Shown here: piece after piece, positions 45,691 through 57,600 of the stretch
How the letters are laid out: the number at the start of each line of letters is the position of its first letter
Numbering within the stretch: position 1 is the first letter of the stretch
DNA from: Styela clava
Lineage: Eukaryota; Chordata; Ascidiacea; Stolidobranchia; Styelidae
DNA length: 64,000 bases
Direction: 5' to 3'
Assembly: GCF_964204865.1 (NCBI RefSeq)
Contig: NC_135251.1
Location: 6,262,001-6,326,000 of the forward strand
Notes under the pieces: generated by a model
Database searches by the model: none
The model's input: the letters and a program-made list of their open reading frames with translations, nothing else
What the model was told of the DNA's origin: nothing
Translations under genes and position numbers: made by a program

Positions 45691-48600
45691 CATCAATTCC
45701 CGCGTAAACTCCTTCCTCCGTATCTTCATTATAAATTCCTTTTTCGGTCACAATGGGTTGTATTTGTTTTCCCGCAATTTTTGTCACGTGATTCTTCTTC
45801 TGTCGGCCAAGTCTTCCTTTCATTGTACTGATAACGCTGATCCCCTGCACCGCTTTCTTCATGACGTTCTTGGGGCGTGATGTGGGCTGTGGCCTGAATT
45901 GAAATTATACAATATATTAATGTTGTAAGTAGGCGGTTTCCAAATTTTTGTATTTACGTCGCCAAATTATCAGGAAAAAACTCACGGCGTACTTACACGA
46001 AGAAAAAAAATGCTGCCATCATAAATATACCTTAATTTTGTGATTGGTAACGTTTACTTTATGCCTTTTTCAAGTTTGTAAATATATAGGCTTAAAGAAT
46101 ATGTGACATTATTTAAAATAGTATCCCTTATTAGGTATGTTTAACAGAATTCTGCTGATTTTCGGTTATTTTTCTGTTAATCGCCTCCTTCGAAAAATGC
46201 TGCTGTAAGTGATTTATTTTTAACTTGCACCAAAGATGTGAAGTAGGGTGACAATTCACACCCAACCATATATTTGAACGACCTCGGATCTGGTCCTAGA
46301 ATCCGGTCTGAGAAAAACTTGGACTCCAACTTTAGCTCCAAACTCCGACCAAAAATTTTTTTTTAACCAAAAATGTTTTTGCGAGTCGTCTTTAATTGTG
46401 TGTTGATTGAAAATATTCAATAAAACACGCTCGAGACTTCAACTTGACGGCTCTGCCCCGCTTTCCAAAACTATCAAATGAAAAAAACAAGAAAAAAAAA
46501 CAGTTTAAACCTCAAGCTCCGAACCATTAGAAAATGACTCCAGTCCGGCCTTCGACTCTAGATTGTAAAAAAAATTGTGCCCCGATCCCAGCTCTAAACC
46601 TTGAGAGCAAATTTTAAACACAAATATTCAGTTTCTGATTTTTTTGAAAATTTAAACCAAACTCCCATCCATTTGACTTGAAACTGACTTTAACTGCAGT
46701 TCCAAATTCCAAGGAGAACAATTATCAGCATGCATTTAAAATTTCGTTTTGTATTTTGACTCTTTTATAACCAGTAGAAATCTGAAATTAAAACCGACTC
46801 GGTTTTAATTTTTCGACTTTATTCTCCGGAGTTACAACACGACTCCGACATCCACAAACCAAGCAAAACTCAGACCCTAGTCATACCCTTTTGAATCGCT
46901 CAGATAAAGTCAACAAAATTTTTTTCGTAATTCTTTAGCAATAATTCTTATAATCTTTGAACTTGGAGTTTTGAAATAAATATACGCCAAAAATTATAGA
47001 ATCTCCCTAGCCGTATGGATTCAAACCATCGACCCTCAGATAAAAAAAATAACGTAAATTGGGCTCAGTATTTCTTTATGACGTCATATTCAAAATTCCA
47101 CATGATAAAAAAGCAGCAATTTAACCATAATATAGAGGTAAATGCAGAAATGTTCTGGGTATTACTACGACGTCTATAGATACCTTTAATATTATTTTGT
47201 TATACGTCAGATTTTCTATGTTATACAAATTTTTCCGCAAGTCCGTAACTTTAAAAATTATTACGCGATTACCAATAAATCAATGTATATTGTTGTTACT
47301 TTAACAGCGTGTGCTGTTGTGAATAGACATGGCTCCGTGAGTCACGTAAAGGTGCTTCCTGCCTTTCAGTGTCAGCTCAATGTTTTCGACACAGAATGCA
47401 TCAGATGTCGACAAATGGTATGATTTTTTTTAAATATCATGTTAAATTCATAAGTTACAGTCTAACTAGGAAATAGACATATCAGATCTTACAAAGCATA
47501 ATTATGTATGTTCTCAATGACGCCCGATTATATACATTACTCACGCGGACTTTTTCTGCGTAGTGTTTCCTCGCATTTCAGTCGCGGCCGATGGGTGGAA
47601 TTCTAATTGTCAAGTTATACCGTGACAGGCAGCCAGTCCGTGTTTTGAAAACGTAAGTTCTGCATTTGAAAAGAGGGTGATGACCATCATCCCCCCAACC
47701 CCCCCTCTCTCTGGCTACGCTCTGATATCATTGACTGCGTGTACAAAGCCTTCCTTAGAGTGAACGCGGGCAAATGTGTCGTATAAAACAATATCTAACT
47801 CACATAAAATCTTTCTGAATTTTCAAATTTCCTCTCGCAGCATCGAAAGCATCGTCGTCTATATCAGCATACGGGTTGTCTTCTAAAACAAAGAATAGTG
47901 CTGTGTTTTAGAGAAGTCTCTTTTCAGCGACCCAAATAAATAAAATAAAATGTTGTTTCGTTTCGCAACCCAAGCATATCATCAAATAGTAAATTGCATG
48001 TAGTGCTTTTATGGTCGCAAACTTAAATTACTGTCTCAAATGATCATTTTTAAATATAACATTATTTTCCCAAAAATCACTTCAGAGTGAGAAAGCTGTA
48101 GTGGTTTGCCCTCAATGAGTTTTTGAAATAGTGGCGTGACTTTAGGCAAAATTAAAGTTGCCAAGTTTTTACAAATTGATCTAATTGTGTCGAATTTAGT
48201 AAATATTTAATATTGAGTTGTTCAGTTGCTATATTTTCTGCTTCAATGCAGCTACAAGGTGTTGTTGACTGGATGACTCTTTGAGTTTTCCGCGACCCCT
48301 CGTCTATTGCAACAAGCCGATATCCGTTCTTGTAATTTGTTATATGCTTTTTATTTATTTCATATCGTATATTGATTTTGCATGACGAAGATAAATATCT
48401 GATACTCCCCGCATCTATTTTGCTAACTAAAGCCACGACTTCAAAAGCTCGCTGATGGCAAGCAAACGCATCCTTCTTGCTTTGGGGTAATTTCCGGGGG
48501 AATAAATGTAAAAATGATTGTTTTATAATATTCATTTATTTTTGCGGCCATAAAAGTACTACATGTCATTTTGTATTTGAGTATATCCTTCGGTCGCGAG

Positions 48601-51600
48601 TTTTTACGAAATTTATTGAAATTACGTGAAATATAGAGTTGAAATTGCCATAATGACGTAATCAATGACGTAATACCTTCTATATTGTGCTTTATCGACG
48701 AATCGTTGTATTCATCTTCTTCGTTGTCCTGAAACATGTGATTGGAGTTTAAAATATAAATAAATTAAATTTTCCTGGCGGCCTATAAATTGCACCTATT
48801 GGAACAATTATAAAAATTGGACATTATGTAATGAATCAATAAAAAAGTTTCTCGATATAAGTTACGCATTAGTCTGGCAAAAATATCCCATGGAGAAGCG
48901 GTGTCCAAACTTTTTTTCGTGCGGCGCCAAATTATCATGGAAAAATTCACCGCGCATTTACATGAAAACAAAATTTCCGCCGTTATAAATAAAACTAAAT
49001 TTTGTGATCGTTAATGTGTACTTTATGTTTTTAAGAGTTTGTAAACATGTATGCTTATAGAATAAAAGCAAAAGGTCAACTCTTCTCCCTCATCTTCGCC
49101 TGATTTTCCCTTGAAATGACTAAAAAATCACTCATGTTTGCTATACTTGGTTCAGGAGATATATGAACTACAGCTTGAGAAATTAAAGCAAGTAGTGTAT
49201 GTATCCATATTGTTATATAACAAGAGAGCAGACACTACGTAACAAAAAGTGAACGACATAGGAAAGTACAATGAATTTATGGACACATATACACAGCATT
49301 TAAAATAAGGAACAACAAAACATTCATAATAAATACAATATGTGAAATATTCCATTTTTTTGTTAGAAATGTTTAACGCAATTCTGTAAATTTCGAGGCG
49401 CGTTGGTGATGATATACGACGGAGTATAAGTCAATATGAATTAAATAAAAACCTGTATGCTTTGTAATTTCCGTCTTTCCTCAGCCGCTTTTATTTTGTC
49501 GCTTGATGGCGGTGGAGGTCTGCTGGGCGGAATAGCCTTCTCTGCTAAAAATATAAAGACAAGACATTAGTTATGCTGAGGTTGCGAGATTTTTCTAAGG
49601 CTTCTATTGTTTCTCGATTGTGGTAAAATTATGCATACGTTACCTATAAAGGGTCTATAATAAGACTCGAGCATAATATGGCTTGTAATTCGGGAGTATG
49701 TAAGATATTTTTTGATTGACAGTCGTAGAAATTACGGAATTAACTAATAGTGCTATATATATGCTTCTACAATCTGGCGGTTGGTTCAATAGGCTAACAC
49801 TAAGATATAAGTGTGATTGTTCCACTGTGTATATTTCCCACGGTCGCAGGTTCGAATCACGTTTCAGACGCCTCTGTAGCAATGCACTGCTCAATTATTT
49901 TGTCAAGTTTCTGCGTGCACGCGAAATTTCTGGTTTAAACATCTTACTCATTTACCTACTGAATTATTACCTGGATTCGTTGATTCACGGTAACTGTAAC
50001 TGAAATCACATTTTTTGTGTTATTCCTGACTGATATATTTTCCTTATTAACAACCATTTTTGGTGCTTAATTGATTAGGTTGGATTTAATACAAAGGTGG
50101 GCAAATTCCATTCCGCGGGCTGGATCCGGCCCACTTGCGTCTGCTGTAATTACGACTATAATTTTTATGAATATGATTTTCGTTGAAAATATTGATCAAG
50201 AAAACGTCATAATGACCCCGATTGTTACATTGCGCTTCTTAATATTATATAAACGTTAGCCTAGCTGTTGTAAATAAACTGTTTTTATTCATGGTTTTCC
50301 AAATTAAGTTTTTAGCCTCCGGCACATTAAACAGGTCTATTTTTTATAACTGGCCCATTCAGAAAAATAACTGCCCACCCATGGATTATATACACGGCCA
50401 AGGTTTGCGGTGATAATACCCCTACTGAGGATCTTTTTACCCGGGTTAACGTGTTCCAATCTTGTGCGAGATGCCATGTTAACAAAGAACGCTTCATCTT
50501 ACTTCTCTAACCAAATTTAATTCTAAATTTGATACTCACGTAGTGTGTGTACTAGGTTAGGGTTAGAGCATAATTTTATTCAGATTTTCCTTATTTCAGT
50601 TATATTACGAGTTCGTGAACTGTCGGTGTTAGCCGAGTAAAAATATACCTTCTGCCCATAGGTTTCAATCTCTTTACATAGCTAGATGTAAAGTAGGCAC
50701 ACAAAATTAGTTCTGGAGCGCCCTAAATTCACACCCATTTGAAGTTCTAGTTATTCCTTACTAGTAATAATAGTCTTATTTACCTTTGTGCTTTGTTTGT
50801 TAGAACGAGGTTGCTATATGTAACGACTGGTTGGAACACCTTACCCCTCTAACTGTATTTAATTTTTGAACTCCCTAATTCAATGCTTACCGGTAACAAC
50901 GGGTTTATTTTCCTGCATGGTTGGTTTACCAGGCCGAGGTGGTGGAGGGCCCGCTGGGCGTGGAGGTGGCGCCGTTGTCGGTCGCTTTGCTGGTCTACGA
51001 GGTTGATTTTTGCTTGTTGGAGATTTAATTGAAATAGTCGTCTCTGATGTCGAAGAGTTAGATCTGCAATGATAAATGAATAAACGTAATATAACGCTAA
51101 AACTGATTTCCTTACCTACTTTTGACTGGTTTTCGTCTCTCGTGATAAAAACGACAACCATATCTCATTCTAATTGTTGAAGTTCATATTTCGAAGCTTT
51201 TATACAAAGCCGTCACTAATTCTAAAAAAAAAGATTCAAAAAACACTACTGCCACGTTTTAAAATACCAAATCAGTTTTTATCCAGTTAGAGATAGGAAT
51301 GATTTGAAACTTGAATTTTCAGCGCAATATGCATTCCTAACCCTAGCACTAACTGGATATTTACTAAATTTCCTTTTTTGAGCGTTCACGGAGGCTTTGT
51401 AAAAAAGAGCCCATATTTTTCGCAGAAGGTAGGGGGAGGAGACAAAATAAAATCCTGAGTCGCAAGTCAACTCGAGTCACGAATAATCCAAATTTCGAGT
51501 CCGAAGTCGAATTATTCAGTGAATCATGCATTCATTTTATGGCAAATTGAGATTCAAATAACCGTTAAAAATGTATATTTACTTGTTAGATGCACTGCTG

Positions 51601-54600
51601 CTCATTGGAGCCGATACAGGATTCCCTTGTGACGTCATTGATGACGTTACTGAAGCATGATCAATCGGAGAAGCACTTTCAATAACTAGCTCTGTAGATG
51701 CATCAGTGTCAGTTTCGACCGATTTTATAACTTTCTGGGCGGGTTTTAGATGTTTTGGTGACAGCGGGCTACCCATGGATATAAGTTTACCCAGTTCAGC
51801 AATGGCTGGACTGCGAACCGGTATTTTGGGTGAATTTGAGCTTATTTCTGTATCTTCATAATTTTTAGGGAAAATTTTGTTATTTTTTGGAGTATCTGAG
51901 CCGTTTTGATATTTCTTTGCTTTCGATGGGCGTGGCGGGGGCCGCACCGGATTTATTATATCGCGAGAAGGAATTGGCGGGCTTTCTGTATCCGGTATAT
52001 CCGGTGTGTCGCTATTGTTGACTCCGGGTATTTTAAATCCGGCACTAAGTTTGCCACTATCCGAATCCAATTTGTTTTCCAGGACATTTCTCTCTTTGAA
52101 GTTTGGTTTGGCAGCCGCGGCTGGTTTTAGAGTCATTGGTTTTTTTCCGTTTACCGGTTTAACGGATGGTTTTGGTTTTCCCGGTTTCAGTGGCTTTATC
52201 GAAGATTGTGGCGGAAATAGCGGTGATAGTTTCACTGCCGTAGAAATCGGATTGTTTGGATTATTAAATTCTTCCGTCTGTGAAGCCGCAGTAGAGTCGG
52301 TCATCCGGTTACCACTTGCGGTTATCCGATATCTATCGGGTTTTGGTGTTTTCAAAGGCGATGCGTCCATATATATGCTCCCACTAGTATCCGGAATGGT
52401 AGAAAAATCCGGTGTGGTCTGGTTAGACTCATGAGATGCTGGCACTGTGTTTACTGGGTCTACAACTGTGTGATAGATCGCGTCGTTAAAATCGAGGTTT
52501 TCTTCTAACCGGTTCTAAAAAAAAAATAATATTTGATTTGTCATTAAGCGCAGAATCATAATAGCTGGGTTCGGGCAAGTATAAAATAAAAATCTTCGGG
52601 GCTCCCGAAGTATGCGAACCAAGATGGCGGACATCGGAATGTACTATGTGTACTAGGTTAGGGATAGGCCATAATTTTAGGTATAAATACTACGGGAGGC
52701 TCTTGGCTAGTCTTCGAACTGATAATAGGACTAAAATAAGGAAAATTGGAAAAAAATTATCGCCTAACCCTAACCTGTTACCCATGTTACGTTCCGATGT
52801 CCGCCATCTTGGTTCGCATACTTCGGGAGCACCAAATCTTCGACATTTCGGAGTTGTGTGTAACTTTGCTCAGTTTTTTTTTTAAACTATTTGAGTGTGC
52901 TCATGATGCACCATTATGATTCTATATAATTTTAATAGCTCTTGTGATTTTAGTGGTTATCCGTAACTTAGCTCATAGATGATTTTTCATATTTCTTAGT
53001 GAGTGTGCATGGCCATGGCTTGAGCAAAAACTCTTAAAAATCTTGTATAAAACATTTTATCTTGGTTTGAGTGGCCGGCTCGGCTATGCGGCTGACCGAC
53101 TACATATAGCCTACACTCAGTGCTGAATAGTCCACCTATCTTCGCCTAAAATAAACTAAGCATATGAAGTTAATTGAGAATGCTCCACATCACGGCTGAT
53201 GTTGTACGTCTTCCAAGTGTATTTTCTCAAACAAAAGTCACACGCACTCACTCAAATATAGAAAGTCATATTATAGACAAATGCTACCAGTGCCATTTTA
53301 TTCATCACTTATTCGGGGTTTCACGTTTTCAACTCCATGTCAAGTGTTCGGGTATATGATCTACCAATTGCATATGCATCAAAGTGTTGATTGCTTCATA
53401 TATGTCAGCCAGCAATAAACCATACATAAAGATAAAACTAACCGACGCCGCCGGCTTTTATGGTAGGTTATATTGTTAGTTAATCGAATGCATATACCAT
53501 CATAAATCATACATATAAAGAAGACTCACCGGCACAATTGGCTTTAAACTTGCAGGCGGTGCTATTGGTTTCACAGGGACTCTTGGAAGTAATGGCGGTG
53601 GATTCGTAGCAGTTTCTTCGGCGTCTTGAATATGGTCATATCTTTGGTTCGTGGGGCCATTGTTTCGTGAATGCTGTTTCAGTTCTGGTGCCGCGTATTC
53701 GTTTTCAAACAGTCCTAAAAATGTACAAAATATACACTAGCATTTTGATCGAATTGAATTCCTGACAAAATGGGGAAATGGTGGCGTACACAACGATTTT
53801 CATGAACTTTTAGTGTATTCTTTTGCAAATATTTCAACTGTAAAAGAACATTCACGGGAACTGTGTACGGAAGATATGTTATCTTAAATAAGGTAACTAA
53901 ATGTTTTCATTGTGTATGCGTGTATTAATGGCGTGTATTAAATGCGTGTATTAATGCGTTAAACATTCAAATATCTGCAATCCGCGCTGTCAGGTATTCG
54001 CTAGTTCGTTAGTATTTTCAAATTAAAAAATCGAACATACGATACTCCAAATGAAATTTATACTGAAATATGTGATAAAATTAAAGCTTACCTTCTTGAC
54101 CTCCGATCACTGGTTGCGGTGGTTCATCAGGCGGCATTGACAGCGGTCTAGGAGGAGCTGGTGGCATCTGAAATCAGAAAATAAAACGATAAAATGGCAA
54201 TCAATTTCAGCAAAGATATGTTAGACATGTTGGTTTCAACTTTACTATATACCCATTCTTGTATGAGAAATTATAGGAGCTTTGTAAATTTTACCAGAGA
54301 AAGAGATTTATTATTTCATCAACGAAAAAAATACAGTCATCAATAAAATACAATAGAAACAGCAATAAAATTGTTTTGGTATGGACAGTGATACAGGGAG
54401 TGATACGACCAACTCTGTAAATGTTATTGCACGATTTTAAGATGGCCTTGGCCAGATCAAGGTTTCTCGTACGGGGCACTCAGCTACCACGGAATTGTTG
54501 ATGACGCCATCAAAATAAAAAATTTGTGCGTGGTTCCGTGATCACATCTCGGTGATCTGGTGGTCAGATTACCGGTACTGTAAAATCTTCGATACTACGG

Positions 54601-57600
54601 CGTTTCGACTTTCATGCGTGTGTGTGTAGTATGAAAATATATGGCGCTTCCAACAATTTAAGTCTTTTTGCGCCAAACAAGTTAAACGAAACTTTTTATA
54701 TGCCTATAGTACTCTCTTGGTAGACTTCACAAAATCAGTAAGAGCAGGGAAAATGCTACGGTTGCCCAAAATAGCTCTGATTTGGAAATCAATGCCATAA
54801 TCGCGGCATTGCAATCTTATGTATGTGTCTTTCATTTTTATATGCACGACAGTTCATTAGAAAATGTTCTAACGTCTCCGAAATATTACAGCTATTGCAA
54901 AGTCCATGTCTACGAAGTCCTAAAATTGCAAAGGAAATTAATCGATACCATACCAAACTGACTTCATTCTTCATAATAAAATTGAAATTGTAAAGAGACT
55001 TCAGGGATACACTGTATATTGAGCATTGCTATTTTGTTATTTAACAGGTTGCACAGAATCCCCGCTATAAATAGCACAGCCACACAGTGGCATTGTTTCA
55101 TACGCGCTATTCAACGTTTAGCGTAAGTAATGTATTAAAAGTGCATGGCTTGCGCGGAATTTCCTTCTGGAAACTGTAGTGTTTATACAATTCACAAATG
55201 TGGAAAATTATGTTATGTTTACTTGTATGGAAGCTAGAGATCGCGAGTTCGAGTCTTGGATAGTCCATCTGTAAGCCGTTATTTGTTCTATTTCGCGATG
55301 AGACAAACTCCTTCATCGAGCAAGGCTCCAAACGAGCGGCGCGATGAATGTGGATTATTGGGCTTGATACTTAACACCAACTATAAACGGGAAATATTAA
55401 GTGGAAATATTAAAAAAACGCTTTTCTTTTTGATTACTGGACCAATTGCTTTGAAATGTTTAGTGGTTGAAGATGAAATTTTTCTTCTGAAGGCTATTAC
55501 TTTTATTTATTTCAAATATTTCTGATAGCTCTGTGAGATTTGTTTTGTTGTTTGCTATGACGTCACTGAACGTTCTGCGAACATCGGACGCCATTTTGTG
55601 TCCGACTATACTGCTTCGCTTGGTGTGAATATATTTGTGGACTGTGATCTGACGGTACGGTAAACCGTCCTGTACTGCGAACAGACGTGTCCATATATTT
55701 GGGCGTAGCTCTCTTGTTGGACCTGATATTTAACACTAACTATAAACGGGCACTATTTTTGGCCAGATCCTGGCCCATCCCGATTAACTGAAATTATTTG
55801 AGAAGCACTGGGCTATACAACATGTAAGAGGAAATTCTTCTCAGAAGCACTAATACTTTTTCCTCTCGGCCTTGCCTACCAAATTCTTTTCACTGGACGG
55901 GGTGGCGGGCATGAAAGTTGAAACCACGATTTCTGACTTGATATGACAATATAGTTATTTCCAACGCTCTCCAGAGGTAGGCAGGGCTTTTGGACCAGGG
56001 GCCAAATTTTTTTTAATTAGCCTGGCGGGCCATGTAAGTGTGACGTAAAAAGTTACATTTTATGAACAATATTTAAACTGTTACAAAAGCAAAAGTGGAA
56101 AACAATGGGCACGTGCCAAAACTAAATTTAATCCCAATCTCAACAAATTCCTTAGCTCAACATCAAAATTTGGTTTTAGTTTGATTGAGACTGCATCAGG
56201 CGGGCCAAATTGACCTACTTAACGAGCCGGATTTGGCCCGCGAGCAATTCGATAGTTTATCAAAGTACCAACTTGGCTAATTTTGTAACTGTTCAAAGAA
56301 GCAATAACGGCATTATTAAAATTTGACAACGGTAGCATCGTAAAAGCAAAACTAGGTAATACACTGGGACATCAGACTTCCAAAAATCATAAAACAGCAT
56401 CCAATATCTTTACGTCAAACGTAGTCTTAATAATGCAGTGTGACTCATAGAAAATGCTTACATTGCATAAATTCAATATAGATACAATTGAGGCTGAAAT
56501 TGCGCGGGAAATTTGATATACCGAGTGTTGCATTGACGGTTGCAATTCATGATCCCGGGATCAAATCCATCTAATAAATTGGATAGGCAATGCCAATCGA
56601 TGACTGCGTGTATTGTATCCCCCCCCCCTCACATCCTTTATAAAAATTCATAGCTACCTCTCTGCCTGGAGTCTCTGAGTATAGGTACAGTATAACGTTA
56701 AATCGATTTTAAATTTTCGGTACTACATAAGGAGTGCGGTCCATATGGGCTGATGATCTCTTTTAAATTTCTAGATTGGCTATAGCTACAATAGAGGCTT
56801 TAATTGCGTGGAAAATACCCGTTTTGATATATTGAGAGTCACAGTGCATATGCATTGACAGTTGCAAGAGTATTAAATTGACAATCTCGCGTTCAACTCC
56901 CATCTGGGGTGTTGGGTAGGTAATGCTTTTGTACGCGACTAATTCAAAAATGGGTACTCTCGATGTATGTGAAACAAGATGGCGGACACCGGAATGTAGT
57001 ATGTGTACCAGGTTAGGGTTAGGCCAAAATTTTATTCCAATTTTCCTTATTTTAGTTTTAATACAAGTTCGGGGACTAGCCAAGTGACTTCCGTAGTATT
57101 TGTACCTGAAATTATTGCCTAACCTAAACTTGGTACACATACTACGTTCAGGTGTCCGCCATCTTGGTTCACATACTTCGGTATGCAAGGTTTGTAAAAA
57201 AACACCCGTCATGTTTCATTAAAATAAAAACGTGTAATTATCCGGTTAGGGTTAGGGTTGGAAAATATCCAAAAAATATCAAAATTTCAGCGCAAGCTGC
57301 ATGTCCGATCTATGACTGCTTGTATTGCATTTGTTCAGAGCAAAAACATAGAGGTCGCAAAAAGAAAAAAATGTTAAGAACCACCTACAATTCAGGCCTG
57401 CCCAACCTTTTTCGTCTTGCGGGCCACTTTCAAGTGACGAAATTCGTTGCGGCCGCTAACGTTTGTACCAAACATTAATACCAGCCAAGTCCTAATTTCG
57501 ATGTAGGTAAATTACATAATAAATAAAAGGCAAGTTTATCAACATCAAATCAATCAATTTTATTACTGTTTTCTCGTTACTAAGTAGGGCTGGCAGATTA

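Noticed and set aside
52006..52434. 142-codon + strand frame
   Set aside because: It is antisense to the largest exon of the proline-rich gene, whose reading frame and splice borders are far better supported.
18251..52833. TAACCCTAACC strings as interstitial telomeric sequence
   Set aside because: They are short parts of the family A foldback consensus and occur at the same place in each copy, not as longer (TTAGGG)n runs.
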